Notes: a model not told the origin generated them from the sequence alone. A stretch of DNA of 64,000 nt from Rhodococcus qingshengii JCM 15477 (GCF_023221595.1 NZ_CP096563.1:912501-976500), one strand, 5' to 3'. Numbered from the stretch's first letter, positions 53,247 to 62,165 are shown. Translations and numbers: made by a program.

Positions 53247-54497
53247 GTGGCACAGCCCGCATTCCCCGAGGGAATCGACTTCACGGACCCCGACATCTAC
53301 GCGGAACGCATGCCGTTCGAGGAGTTCGCCGAACTCCGGAAGACGGCCCCCGTGTGGTGGAATCCGCAGCCTCCGGAAATCGGTGGATTCCAGGACGAGG
53401 GCTTCTGGGTGGTCACCCGTCATGAAGAGGTCAAGGAGGTCTCGCAGCGAAGCGACATCTTCTCGACCCACGAGAACACTGCGATTCCTCGCTTCGCCGA
53501 CGACATCCCGCGCGAGAACGTCGAGATGCAGCGATTCATTCTCATCAACAAGGACGCTCCGGAGCACACCAAGCTGCGCAAGCTGGTATCTCGTGGATTC
53601 ACCCCGCGCGCCATCAACAGCCTGCGCGAGGAACTGACCGAGCGTGCCGAAAAGATCGTCACGACCGCGGCTGCCGGCGGTGCCGGTGACTTCGTGGTTC
53701 AGGTCGCGTCCGAACTTCCGCTGCAGGCAATCGCCGAGCTTCTCGGTGTGCCGCAGGAAGATCGAATGAAGCTCTTCGACTGGTCCAACCAGATGACGTC
53801 GTACGACGATCCCGAGTTCGACATCGACCCGCAGGCAGCGTCGATGGAGATTCTGGGATACGCGTACCAGATGGCGGATCAGCGCAAGAAGTGTCCCGCC
53901 GATGACATCGTCACCAAGCTCATCGAAGCTGACATCGACGGAAATGAGCTCTCCCCAGAGGAATTCGGCTTCTTCGTGATCCTGCTTGCGGTCGCGGGTA
54001 ACGAGACCACTCGCAATGCCATCACACACGGCATGGTTGCCTTCCTCGACAATCCCGACCAGTGGGAGCTGTACAAGAAGGAACGCCCCAAGACGGCGGC
54101 CGACGAGATCGTTCGTTGGGCGACCCCGGTGACTTCCTTCCAGCGCACCGCGCTCGAAGACACCGAACTCGGCGGACAGAAGATCAAGAAGGGCGATCGC
54201 GTCGTGATGATGTACGCGTCGGCCAACTTCGACGAGGACGTCTTCGAGAACCCGACGAAGTTCGACATCATGCGTGACCCCAATCCGCACCTCGGATTCG
54301 GCGGCACCGGTGCGCACTACTGCATCGGCGCCAACTTGGCCCGTCTGGAAATCGATCTGATCTTCAATGCGATCGCCGATCACCTACCCGACATCACCAG
54401 GCTCGGGGATCCCCGACGCCTTCGCTCGGGCTGGCTCAACGGCATCAAAGAGTTTCAGGTTGATTACAAGACATCGGGCTGCCCGGTCAAACACTGA
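53247..54497 (+). CDS. cyp125: CYP125, steroid C26(27)-monooxygenase
   Basis: A 416-residue P450 from GTG 53247 with an AGGAG site seven bases upstream. The I-helix motif is AGNETT (250-255), and haem Cys359 lies in GFGGTGAHYCIGANLARLE. The TPVTSFQRTALEDTELGG segment is CYP125-like. It oxidises the terminal methyl of cholest-4-en-3-one to start side-chain removal. Divergent to fadA5 as in mycobacteria. A KstR box precedes it and a strong hairpin follows. Confidence 0.93.
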   Translation: MAQPAFPEGIDFTDPDIYAERMPFEEFAELRKTAPVWWNPQPPEIGGFQDEGFWVVTRHEEVKEVSQRSDIFSTHENTAIPRFADDIPRENVEMQRFILINKDAPEHTKLRKLVSRGFTPRAINSLREELTERAEKIVTTAAAGGAGDFVVQVASELPLQAIAELLGVPQEDRMKLFDWSNQMTSYDDPEFDIDPQAASMEILGYAYQMADQRKKCPADDIVTKLIEADIDGNELSPEEFGFFVILLAVAGNETTRNAITHGMVAFLDNPDQWELYKKERPKTAADEIVRWATPVTSFQRTALEDTELGGQKIKKGDRVVMMYASANFDEDVFENPTKFDIMRDPNPHLGFGGTGAHYCIGANLARLEIDLIFNAIADHLPDITRLGDPRRLRSGWLNGIKEFQVDYKTSGCPVKH

Positions 54498-54628
54498 TCC
54501 GGACATATACTGACCTGGTAACCGGCGAGTAGGTTCTGTGTAGGTTTTCGGGAGTTGCCTCTGCACTCTCGAACACGCAGAACTACAGTAGACGTTCCGG
54601 GAAGCCACTTGTTGGCAACCTGGAACTG

Positions 54629-54671
54629 CGGCGGCGTCTGCGGGATCCCTCATCTCCCGTAGGCGCCGCCG
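54629..54671. terminator. Terminator after cyp125
   Basis: CGGCGGCGTCTGCGGGA pairs with TCCCGTAGGCGCCGCCG with two mismatches that allow G-U wobble. It is followed by TTT on the plus strand, and also lies 3' of the minus-strand VOC gene. No gene is seen in the rest of 54498-54691. Confidence 0.75.
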
Positions 54672-54691
54672 TTTGTAGTTCAATCTCCAAT

Positions 54692-55072
54692 TCAGCCGCC
54701 GTACGGTTTGGTGATGGCTTCCAGGAAATGTCCCGACGGGTCGAGGAAGTAGACCCCACGCCCACCGTCGTTGGTGTTGAAGCCGGTACTCGACTGGCGC
54801 GGATCGGCCCAGTGATCCAGTTTCAACGCCTGTATCCGCTGGTAGATGCCGTCGAAGTCATCCTCGGAGACGAGGAAGGCATAGTGCTGAGACGCAACCT
54901 CGGCGCCTTCTTCCACCTGTGCGAAGTCCAACGTCACGCCGTGCTCGAGATCAACGCCGAGAAAGTAGCCGGCTTCGACTGGGCCTGGAAGACCGAACAT
55001 GTGAGTGAAGAACCACGCAGACTCTTGTCGGTCTTTTGCGGCGATGATGGTGTGATTGAACGAAATGGTCAT
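54692..55072 (-). CDS. VOC family protein
   Basis: 126 residues from ATG 55072 (MTISFNHTIIAAKDRQESAWFF). A complete small glyoxalase/bleomycin-resistance fold ends with RGVYFLDPSGHFLEAITKPYGG, including the C-terminal metal-site Glu. Single-domain VOC proteins dimerise to build the metal sites. It is a monocistronic gene between the cyp125 terminator and another hairpin at 55196. The substrate is unknown. Confidence 0.82.
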   Translation of the reverse strand: MTISFNHTIIAAKDRQESAWFFTHMFGLPGPVEAGYFLGVDLEHGVTLDFAQVEEGAEVASQHYAFLVSEDDFDGIYQRIQALKLDHWADPRQSSTGFNTNDGGRGVYFLDPSGHFLEAITKPYGG

Positions 55073-55195
55073 GAGTGACCCCTTGCGGTACGACGCCTCC
55101 ATGCCTGACGCAGTCCGTCATCGACACGCGACGTTGGGAACCAGGAAACCATTTCGAGGTTCTCGGTGCAAGTACGACAGGCTGATTCGAATACG

Positions 55196-55234
55196 ACGAG
55201 CGCGGCCCCGGTCGATGACCGGGGCCGCGCTCGT
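55196..55234. terminator. Perfect 18-bp stem terminator of the ltp3 operon
   Basis: ACGAGCGCGGCCCCGGTC pairs exactly with the arm at 55217-55234 around a GAT loop. It is 11 bases 3' of the last minus-strand gene of the DUF35-ltp4-ltp3-LLM-SnoaL unit. Confidence 0.8.
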
Positions 55235-55245
55235 ACTGTGGGTTC

Positions 55246-55656
55246 TCAGGCTTTGCGTGCCGTCTTCATCGCACGGTCCACTTCCCAGAATGCTCGAAGC
55301 GACGCGATCTTGCCGTCGTCGTTCACGCGATAGACGAACACGCCCTCGGCGTCGATGATCGAGCCGCCGATGGTGGTCCGGATCTTGCCGATGTTGACGT
55401 TCTCGTTGCCGCACACCAGTGAATCGTCGATCAGAAATTCGAGCTTGTCCGCGTTCGCGATCGTCATGTCGTAGAACTTGGAGATCGCTTCGCGCCCGTG
55501 ATGGCCTTTGCCTTCGGGATCGAAGCCCGAAGGCCCGACCGGATCCTCCACCCAACCGTCCTCGGCGAAGAGGTCCAGCCAGGCTTCCTTGTTCTTGCCA
55601 CTCGCTGCGGCGCGCGAAGCGTTACCCGCGACGCGGGCGGGGTGTTCGTCGGTCAT
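55246..55656 (-). CDS. SnoaL/NTF2-like (ketosteroid isomerase fold) protein
   Basis: 136 residues with the cone-shaped NTF2-like fold: SGKNKEAWLDLFAEDGWVEDPVGP and FYDMTIANADKLEFLIDDSLVCGNENV. The fold includes Delta5-3-ketosteroid isomerases and steroid hydratases. It starts nine bases after the LLM gene and ends in a strong terminator. A role on a sterol side-chain or ring intermediate is inferred from the operon alone. Confidence 0.8.
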   Translation of the reverse strand: MTDEHPARVAGNASRAAASGKNKEAWLDLFAEDGWVEDPVGPSGFDPEGKGHHGREAISKFYDMTIANADKLEFLIDDSLVCGNENVNIGKIRTTIGGSIIDAEGVFVYRVNDDGKIASLRAFWEVDRAMKTARKA

Positions 55657-55665
55657 CGCGGCTCC

Positions 55666-56529
55666 TCAGTTGATGTACTGCTCGGCGAATTTGCGCATCG
55701 AATCCTGCTTTGCCTCCAGTGGGGCATCGAATCCGATTCCGTCGAAAACCCAAGGCACGGTGATGATGTCCGTGACGCCGGCATCTTCGAGCTCTGCGTA
55801 ACCGTCCTTGCCGAAACGGTCGATGCACACCGTCTGGATTTCGAACGGCTCGTTCTCGCGGCCGTACTCGGCGCGCAGTTCGCGTAGTCGTGCGATCACA
55901 CCCACCAGGTCGTCGAATTTGATCATCGCCGAGGTCCAACCGTCGCCGACTCGCGCAGCACGCTTGAGTGCGACCTCGGTGTGGCCGCCGACGTAGAACG
56001 GAACCGGCTTGGTGGGGGCCGGGCTCATCTGCAGGCGATCGAAATCGAAGAACTCACCGTGATACTCGACCATGCCGCCGCCGAGGATCAGTTTGAGGAC
56101 GTCGATCATCTCGTCCACACGTGCGCCCCGACGCTTGTACGGAGCGCCGCACCACTCGAACTCTTCCGGAGCCCAACCGATTCCGACGCCGAAGCCGAAA
56201 CGGTTGTTCGTCAATGCGGCCACGGAACCGACCTGCCGCGCGAGCAGGACGGGATTGCGGCTACCCAGCTTGAGCACCTGGGTGTAGAACTCGATCTTCT
56301 CGGTCACCGCGCCCATTGCAGCCGCGGCGATGAGCGGATCGACCCAGGGGGTCTCGGCATTCCACATCCGAGACCCGTCCGGGGTGTACGGGTAATCCGC
56401 CGCCTGCGTTTCCATGAAGAACAGTGAATCGGGGAGAGCGATCGACGAAAAGCCGCATTCCTCGGCAGTTTTGGCGATACCGGCTAACTGGTCCAAGGGG
56501 TTCATGGCAACCCCGACGGTGTACTTCAT
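55666..56529 (-). CDS. LLM-class (F420-dependent) oxidoreductase
   Basis: A 287-residue luciferase-like TIM barrel starting MKYTVGVAMNPLDQLAGIAKTAEECGF. Typical segments are GVGIGWAPEEFEWCGAPYKRRGARVDEMIDVLK and VPFYVGGHTEVALKRAARVGDGW. Such enzymes transfer hydride from F420H2 or to F420. It sits between SnoaL-like and ltp3 genes in a KstR-regulated operon, so the substrate is probably a sterol-derived compound. Confidence 0.88.
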   Translation of the reverse strand: MKYTVGVAMNPLDQLAGIAKTAEECGFSSIALPDSLFFMETQAADYPYTPDGSRMWNAETPWVDPLIAAAAMGAVTEKIEFYTQVLKLGSRNPVLLARQVGSVAALTNNRFGFGVGIGWAPEEFEWCGAPYKRRGARVDEMIDVLKLILGGGMVEYHGEFFDFDRLQMSPAPTKPVPFYVGGHTEVALKRAARVGDGWTSAMIKFDDLVGVIARLRELRAEYGRENEPFEIQTVCIDRFGKDGYAELEDAGVTDIITVPWVFDGIGFDAPLEAKQDSMRKFAEQYIN

Positions 56530-56565
56530 CTTCGGCCTCTTCCTGATCGGCGTGTGTGCTGCTGC

Positions 56566-57747
56566 TTACGTGGTGGGACGTTCGGAGCCGACGACCCACA
56601 TCGAGAAGTACTGCGAGCCACCGCCGTAGGCATGGCCGAGAGCCTTGCGAGCATCGGCTACCTGGTGATCGCCGGCGCGGTGCATGACCTGCATCGCCGA
56701 CTCGGCAAAACGGATCATGCCCGAGGCGCCGATCGGGTTGGAGGAGAGAACACCGCCCGAGGCATTGACCGGGAGCTTGCCGCCGATCGCGGTTTCACCC
56801 GCCTCGGTGAGCTTCCAGCCCTGGCCTTCCTCCGCGAAGCCGAGGTTCTCGAGCCACATCGGCTCGAACCACGAGAACGGGACATAGATTTCGGCGCAGT
56901 CGATCTCGTTCAGCGGATCGGTGATTCCCGCTGACTTCCACAGTGCTGCTGCAGCGTCACGGCCGGCTTGCGGATTGACCTGATCGCGTCCGGCATAGAA
57001 GGTCGGCTCGGTGCGCATCGCCGTCGCGTGGATCCACGCGACCGAACGACCCTCGGCCTCGACCTGTGCGGCCGCTTCCTCGTTGCCGATCACCAGAGCG
57101 CACGCGCCGTCCGAGGACGGGCAGGTCTCGTCGTAGCGGATCGGATCCCAGAGCATCTGAGATGCCTGTACCGATTCGAGAGTGATATCCGGCTGCCGCA
57201 AGTGCGCATACGGATTGAGGCTGCCGTTGAGCCGATCCTTCACCGCGACGAGGTAGCCGATGTGCTCCGGTGCGCCCGATCGACGAATGTACGAACGGAC
57301 GTGCGGGGCGAAGTATCCACCGGCACCGGCGCCGACGGGCATGTTGAACGGAACCGGTACGGACAGCGCCCACATGGCGTTCGACTCGGACTGCTTCTCC
57401 CAGGAAACCGTCAGAACCCGCTTGTGGACACCGGATTTGACCAGGCTGGAGGCGACGATAGCTGTCGAACCGCCCACCGATCCGGCAGTGTGAACACGCA
57501 GCAACGGCTTTCCGTTTGCGCCCAGAGCATCCGACATGGCGAGTTCGGGCATCATCGAACCCTCGAACAGGTCGGGGGCCTTTCCGATGACGACGGCGTC
57601 GATGTCGTCCCAGCCGACGTTGGCGTCGAGCATCGCGGCGTCGATGGCTTCACGAACCAAGCCCGCCATCGAGACATCGTGACGCTTTGCGACGTAGTGA
57701 GTTTGGCCGGTGCCGAGCACGGCCGCGAGTTGAGGCGTTCCGGCCAT
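56566..57747 (-). CDS. ltp3: Ltp3-like lipid-transfer/thiolase-fold aldolase
   Basis: A 393-residue thiolase-like protein starting MAGTPQLAAVLGTGQTHYVAKRHDVSMAGLVREA. It matches Rv3523 in length and place. It has HTAGSVGGSTAIVA where true thiolases have the reactive Cys, and ends YGGGSQYFSMWVVG. Ltp3 and Ltp4 act as retro-aldolases in removal of C-24-branched sterol side chains in Rhodococcus. Its start overlaps the ltp4 stop by one base. Confidence 0.85.
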   Translation of the reverse strand: MAGTPQLAAVLGTGQTHYVAKRHDVSMAGLVREAIDAAMLDANVGWDDIDAVVIGKAPDLFEGSMMPELAMSDALGANGKPLLRVHTAGSVGGSTAIVASSLVKSGVHKRVLTVSWEKQSESNAMWALSVPVPFNMPVGAGAGGYFAPHVRSYIRRSGAPEHIGYLVAVKDRLNGSLNPYAHLRQPDITLESVQASQMLWDPIRYDETCPSSDGACALVIGNEEAAAQVEAEGRSVAWIHATAMRTEPTFYAGRDQVNPQAGRDAAAALWKSAGITDPLNEIDCAEIYVPFSWFEPMWLENLGFAEEGQGWKLTEAGETAIGGKLPVNASGGVLSSNPIGASGMIRFAESAMQVMHRAGDHQVADARKALGHAYGGGSQYFSMWVVGSERPTT

Positions 57748-58817
57748 CAGTTCCGTCCCTCCAAGACTGCTACCAGGTTCTGCTGCAGCACAGGGCCGCT
57801 TGTTGCATGGGCCAGAGCGCGATTCGCCTGGCCGTCGAAGATTGCCTTGGCGGCGTGGCCGATTCGTTCCAGACCACCGGCGAACAGTGGGTTGCCGCTG
57901 AGCGGACCGCCGGACGGATTGATCGTGGTGGCGTCGGTCAGGCCGATCGCTTCCTTCAAGATCAATTCCTGGTGAGTGAACGGTGCGTGCAGTTCGGCGA
58001 CGTCGATGTTGCCGACCTCGCCGCCCGTTGCCGCCTTGGCTGCCGACGTAGTGGACGGTGAGGTGGTCAGGTCACGTGCACCCAGGTTGGGGGAGTCGAT
58101 GCGATGCTCGAGTCCGGTGATCCACGCCGGCCGCTCGCAGAGATCGCGGGCGCGGTTACCCGAGGCCAGGACGATTGCTGCCGCGCCGTCGGTGATGGGC
58201 GCACAATCGTGTGCGCGCAACGGATCTGCGAGGAAGGGGCTGGCGAGAAGGGCCTCGATGTCGACCTCGCCTGCGAGCTGAGCCTTCGGATTGCTCAGCG
58301 CGTGACGACGGCTACGAGCGGCAACCTCCGCCATGTCCTCGTGCGTCCACTTACCCGCGTCGAGTCCGAGTCGGGCTTGAAGTCCGGCGATCGAGACGGA
58401 GTCCGGCCACAGCGGAGTGACGAGGTACGGATCGAGCTGCATGGACAGGATCTTGCGCAGGTGCCCGGCGGAGGACTTGCCGAATCCGTACACCAGCGCG
58501 GTCTCGACCTCACCGGTCAAGATCTTGATCCACGCTTCGTAGAAGGCCCACGCAGCGTCCATCTCGACGTGAGATTCGTTGATCGGCGGGACCGCTCCGA
58601 TGGAGTCGATGGCCGAGATGAAGGAGAACGCTCGTCCGGCCAGGTAGTCGGAAGATCCGGAGCACCAGAAGCCGATGTCTGACTTGGTGATTCCCAGATC
58701 GCTGTAGAGCTGCTGGAAGCACGGGACGAGCATCTCGACGCCGTTGGTGGTGCCGTTGGTTTCGCGGACGTGGGGTGCCTGAGCAAAGCCCACGACTGCG
58801 ATGTCTGCAGAAGTCAT
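57747..58817 (-). CDS. ltp4: Ltp4-like lipid-transfer/thiolase-fold aldolase
   Basis: 356 residues from ATG 58817 (MTSADIAVVGFAQAPHVRETNG), equal in size to Rv3522. A CSGSSDYLAGRAF segment replaces a standard thiolase site, and PSGGPLSGNPLFAGGLERIG is a degenerate thiolase motif. It probably forms a complex with Ltp3 and the DUF35 protein for side-chain retro-aldol cleavage. Ten bases separate it from the DUF35 gene. Confidence 0.85.
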   Translation of the reverse strand: MTSADIAVVGFAQAPHVRETNGTTNGVEMLVPCFQQLYSDLGITKSDIGFWCSGSSDYLAGRAFSFISAIDSIGAVPPINESHVEMDAAWAFYEAWIKILTGEVETALVYGFGKSSAGHLRKILSMQLDPYLVTPLWPDSVSIAGLQARLGLDAGKWTHEDMAEVAARSRRHALSNPKAQLAGEVDIEALLASPFLADPLRAHDCAPITDGAAAIVLASGNRARDLCERPAWITGLEHRIDSPNLGARDLTTSPSTTSAAKAATGGEVGNIDVAELHAPFTHQELILKEAIGLTDATTINPSGGPLSGNPLFAGGLERIGHAAKAIFDGQANRALAHATSGPVLQQNLVAVLEGRN

Positions 58818-58827
58818 TTCAGGAGCC

Positions 58828-59805
58828 TCACAGGTGGTGTTGGAAGGTGGAGTACTCGGCGTCGGGTTCACCTGTCGGCCGGAAGTATTCGATGTTCTCG
58901 AGGGTGTAACCCCACTCTTCGCGAGGCTTCCACTTGGCTTCGACGCGCATGCCCATCCGTACGTCCGCGGCATCACATTCGAGAATCAAGTGCAGGAACG
59001 GAATGTCAGCCCCGTCGAGAAGCACGTAGGCGGCCACGTAGGGCGGTTTGATTCGCTGCCCGAGGAACGGGACGTTGACGATGCAGAAGGTGGTGACAAT
59101 TCCCTTGTCCGGCAGTTCGATCTGCTCGCTCGTCGGCTTCCCGTTGGTGGGATTCGCGCCGCGCGGTGGGATGTAGATCTTGTCTTCGGGTCCGCTGCGA
59201 CCACCGATGAGCTTGCCTTCTGCGAGACCGCGGAGGTAGAAACTCTCCTCGGCCGAAGCGGAATGCATGAAGTGCAGGTCGACAGGCGTCGTGATCATGG
59301 TGACAGGATCGGCGGTGGAATCGACTGTCGCGATTCCATTTTCGCTCTCACCTGGTTCGAAGCACTCGATGTCCTTGATCTGCCCGATCCGCTCCGACGC
59401 CCAGCGAGCACGGACCCGCAGGCCGGTGCTGATGTCGTCGGGGGAGTCGACGTCGACTGCGTGGAGCATGGACGTGTCCGCGCCGTCGAGCTTGATCAGG
59501 GCCCACGCGAAAGGCTTCGTCAGTGGTTGACCCTCGATGGGTTCGGGCATCCACGTCCAACTCACGACCGTTCCGCCGTCGGAGACTCCGACGAAGTCGG
59601 TCAGTGGTTCGGCCGTGTCCGGATCGAATTCCGGTGGCGGCACGAAGACACGACCGTTCGACCCGCGTGCGCCGATCACCTTGCGATCACGCAGGGCAGT
59701 CACGAACGCGCCGATGGTCGGTCCCGTCGATCTGGTGTAGTCGAAATGGAGATTCAATGGTGCGCTCAGGGGCTTGTCGGCCACCCCGCTCTTTCCGATG
59801 GTCAC
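58828..59805 (-). CDS. Tandem DUF35 (OB-fold) protein, Rv3521-like
   Basis: 325 residues from GTG 59805; an upstream frame start at 59841 would run through the KstR box. Two similar halves are seen: FVTALRDRKVIGARGSNGRVFVPP ... LRVRARW and FYLRGLAEGKLIGGRSGPEDKIYIPP ... MRVEAKW. Each is a DUF35 unit, but the zinc-knuckle Cys residues are absent in both. DUF35 partners anchor thiolase-like aldolases (as ChsH2 with Ltp2), so this is the likely partner of Ltp3/Ltp4. Confidence 0.85.
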   Translation of the reverse strand: MTIGKSGVADKPLSAPLNLHFDYTRSTGPTIGAFVTALRDRKVIGARGSNGRVFVPPPEFDPDTAEPLTDFVGVSDGGTVVSWTWMPEPIEGQPLTKPFAWALIKLDGADTSMLHAVDVDSPDDISTGLRVRARWASERIGQIKDIECFEPGESENGIATVDSTADPVTMITTPVDLHFMHSASAEESFYLRGLAEGKLIGGRSGPEDKIYIPPRGANPTNGKPTSEQIELPDKGIVTTFCIVNVPFLGQRIKPPYVAAYVLLDGADIPFLHLILECDAADVRMGMRVEAKWKPREEWGYTLENIEYFRPTGEPDAEYSTFQHHL

Positions 59806-59814
59806 AAGATCGAG

Positions 59815-59828
59815 TAGAACAGGTTCTA
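59815..59828. promoter_or_regulatory. KstR box between DUF35 and LLM genes
   Basis: TAGAACAGGTTCTA fits TnnAACnnGTTnnA fully, with outer symmetry. It lies ten bases before the DUF35 start and 51 before the LLM start. It should control both divergent units. Confidence 0.9.
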
Positions 59829-59878
59829 GAGATTGTGGCAAGAGTCACTTCTGATCACCGGCAATGTGGAGGCCTGCG

Positions 59879-60916
59879 ATGAAGCTTGGGTTGCAACTCG
59901 GATACTGGGGCGCACAGCCGCCGGCAAACGCCCCGGAACTGATCGAGGCCGCGGAAGGCGCCGGATTCGACGCGGTCTTCGCGGCGGAGTCGTGGGGCTC
60001 GGACGCTTTCACCCCGCTCGCCTGGTGGGGATCGCGCACCGAGACGGTTCGGCTCGGTACTTCCGTCGTACAGATTTCGGCGCGAACACCGACCAGCTGT
60101 GCCATGCACGCGCTCACTCTCGATCACCTCAACGGTGGGCGAACGATCCTCGGGCTCGGCGTATCCGGACCGCAGGTCGTCGAAGGTTGGTACGGCCAGC
60201 CGTTCGAGAAGCCGCTCGCGCGCACCCGCGAATACGTCTCGATCGTGCGCCAGGTCCTCGCCCGTGAAGTGCCCGTCACCAGTCCCGGCCCCCACTACCC
60301 TCTGCCGTATGCGGGACCGGGCAGTTCGGGACTTGGCAAGCCGCTCAAGCCCATTACGCACCCGCTGCGTGCGGACATCCCGATCTGGCTCGGCGCCGAA
60401 GGGCCGAAGAACGTCGCGCTCGCCGGTGAAATCGCCGACGGCTGGCTGGCGATCTACTACACCCCGCGCCTGGCCCCGATGTACAACAAGTGGCTCGACG
60501 AAGGGTTCGCGCGCGCCGGGGCCCGTCGTAGTCGCGAAGACTTCGAGGTGGCCGCCACGTGCCAGGTCATCGTGACCGACGATCGCGCCGCTGCCATCGC
60601 CGCTCTCAAGCCGATGACCGCCCTCTACGTGGGCGGAATGGGCGCCCCGGAGTTGAACTTTCACGCGCAGGTCTACAAGCGGATGGGCTACGAGAAGGAG
60701 GTCGACGAGATCGGTCGCCTCTTCATGTCGGGCCGCAAGGACGAAGCTGCTGCCGTCGTCCCCGACGAGATGGTCACCGAGACCATGATCATCGGCAACG
60801 TCGACGAGGTGCGCGCAGACGTGAAGCGTTGGGAGGAAGCCGGAGTCACGATGCTGCTGGTGACCTGCCGCGACGCCGACCATGTGCGAGAGCTCGCGGC
60901 CGCGGTGGGTGGTTGA
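59879..60916 (+). CDS. LLM-class F420-dependent oxidoreductase, Rv3520c-like
   Basis: 345 residues from ATG 59879, preceded by GGAGG at optimal spacing. MKLGLQLGYWGAQPPANAPELI opens a luciferase-like barrel; IPIWLGAEGPKNVALAGEIADGWL is the family C-terminal signature. Synteny equals Rv3520c, divergent to Rv3521-ltp4-ltp3. Under the KstR box at 59815. The steroid substrate is unknown. Confidence 0.9.
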   Translation: MKLGLQLGYWGAQPPANAPELIEAAEGAGFDAVFAAESWGSDAFTPLAWWGSRTETVRLGTSVVQISARTPTSCAMHALTLDHLNGGRTILGLGVSGPQVVEGWYGQPFEKPLARTREYVSIVRQVLAREVPVTSPGPHYPLPYAGPGSSGLGKPLKPITHPLRADIPIWLGAEGPKNVALAGEIADGWLAIYYTPRLAPMYNKWLDEGFARAGARRSREDFEVAATCQVIVTDDRAAAIAALKPMTALYVGGMGAPELNFHAQVYKRMGYEKEVDEIGRLFMSGRKDEAAAVVPDEMVTETMIIGNVDEVRADVKRWEEAGVTMLLVTCRDADHVRELAAAVGG

Positions 60917-60961
60917 GCGGGGCACCCCCTTTTTTTTCGAGCGGTACCCCCCTTTTTTCTT

Positions 60962-61014
60962 CGAGCGAACGGCACGTTCAGCGCATCTGAGGCGCTGAAC
61001 GTACCTTTCGCTCG
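60962..61014. repeat. Hairpin left of the AbiEi-like gene
   Basis: The arms 60962-60984 and 60992-61014 pair over 23 positions with two mismatches (CGAGCGAACGG...GCGC/GCGC...CTTTCGCTCG). The preceding 60917-60960 holds two copies of a GAGCGG-C5/6-T6/8 unit. It could end transcription of the LLM gene. Confidence 0.6.
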
Positions 61015-61092
61015 CCCAAAGTTATCCACAGGCGCACCGAAACCCCAGTTCGCCGCCGGGGCCCGCGCTGATGCTCGAGTCATGCTGCAACC

Positions 61093-62067
61093 ATGCGGCG
61101 AGGAACGTGGGGCGATGATCTGGACGCGATTTACCGCGTCAGTCGAAGCGGAGTGATCCGAACGGCGGAGTTGGCGCGATTGGGCGTGTCCAACTCCGCA
61201 GTGCACACCCGGTGTCGGGTAGGTGGACCGTGGCAGCGCATATTGCCGGGGGTCATTCTGCTCAGAAACGGTCAACCGACGCCACGTCAACGCTCGATCG
61301 CTGCGCTCATGTTGAGCGGTGACGATTCCCTGCTGACGGGGCGATCAGCCATGTCGGAGTACGGATATCGAACGCACTCGGGGGATGTGCAGGTGCTCAT
61401 CCCCATCGACCGTCGAGTTCAATCGGTTGGGTTCGTCACGGTGGAGCGCACTGTTCGACTGCCCGAGCCGGAGATTCGGAACGGTCTGCGCTGTGCTCCG
61501 CTGCCGCGAGCGTTACTCGACGCTGCGAGGCGGTACAAGGCGCTCGATCCCACACGGGCACTCATCGCTGAGGCTGTTCAGCGCGGCGATGTCTCGGTGC
61601 GCGAACTTGCGAAGGAACTCGAAGCGGGTAGCAGTCGGGGTTCCGCGCTACCTCGGGTCGTGTTGCGCGAAGTGAACGCGAACGTCCACTCGGTTCCGGA
61701 GGTTCACGCGCGAAAATTGTGGCAGCGGAGCGGGCTGCCGGAAATGTTGTTCAACCATGAGATCCGGGATGCCAACGGGGACTTCATCGCAGTTCCGGAC
61801 GGATGGATCGATTCGGTTGCCTTCGCGTGGGACATCGACTCCTTGGAATGGCATGCCGCACCGACGGACTACAAGCGCACGGTGGAGCGTCGGACGCGTA
61901 TGCAGAATGCGGGAATCATCGTGTTGCCGACGGTGCCCAGTGCACTGCGAACGGACCCTGATCGCGTGATCGAGGACCTGCGTGCGCACTACAGATTGGC
62001 GCAGTCACGTCCCCGGCCGCAGGTGTTCGCGAGGTCGAGATGGGTGAAATTGGACGAAACCGGCTGA
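61093..62067 (+). CDS. AbiEi-like (type IV toxin-antitoxin/endonuclease-like) protein
   Basis: 324 residues. The N-terminal winged helix (VSRSGVIRTAELARLGVSNSAVHTRCRVGGPWQRILPGVI) is of the AbiEi antitoxin type. The C-terminal part (PDGWIDSVAFAWDIDSLEWH ... TVERRTRMQNAGIIVLPTVP) resembles the DUF559/Vsr-like nuclease fold with a D...DxxEWH core. The family is common in Rhodococcus and mycobacteria as lone genes. No toxin gene is adjacent. Its position inside the sterol regulon suggests insertion. Confidence 0.75.
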   Translation: MRRGTWGDDLDAIYRVSRSGVIRTAELARLGVSNSAVHTRCRVGGPWQRILPGVILLRNGQPTPRQRSIAALMLSGDDSLLTGRSAMSEYGYRTHSGDVQVLIPIDRRVQSVGFVTVERTVRLPEPEIRNGLRCAPLPRALLDAARRYKALDPTRALIAEAVQRGDVSVRELAKELEAGSSRGSALPRVVLREVNANVHSVPEVHARKLWQRSGLPEMLFNHEIRDANGDFIAVPDGWIDSVAFAWDIDSLEWHAAPTDYKRTVERRTRMQNAGIIVLPTVPSALRTDPDRVIEDLRAHYRLAQSRPRPQVFARSRWVKLDETG

Positions 62068-62116
62068 GCGAAAGTGCCTTTCGGCGCACTGAAGGCGCCG
62101 AAAGGTACGTTCGCTC
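62066..62116. terminator. Hairpin right of the AbiEi-like gene
   Basis: GAGCGAAAGTGCCTTTCGGC-type arm (62066-62087) pairs with 62095-62116 with two mismatches. It overlaps the stop codon. The outer GAGCGAA resembles the left hairpin at 60962. Confidence 0.65.
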
Positions 62117-62165
62117 GAAAAGGGGGTGGGTGGGACCGAGAGCGGACAGGAAAGGGGGCTCAGGC

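Larger units (their letters stand above)
60947..62129. other. Candidate inserted cassette bounded by inverted repeats
   Basis: The left border (about 60947-60971) reads CCCCCC, a T-run, then CGAGCGAACG. The right border (62108-62129) is its approximate inverse: CGTTCGCTCGAAAAGGGGG. A single AbiEi-like gene lies inside, each border merging with a long hairpin. It replaces the genes that lie between Rv3520c and echA19 in mycobacteria. No transposase or target duplication is seen, so mobility is inferred. Confidence 0.4.

Noticed and set aside
60915..60960. T8 and T6 runs after the LLM gene as a classic intrinsic terminator
   Set aside because: The T-runs precede the hairpin at 60962 on the plus strand instead of following it, and no stable stem lies directly before them. 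They look like duplicated units of the cassette border.
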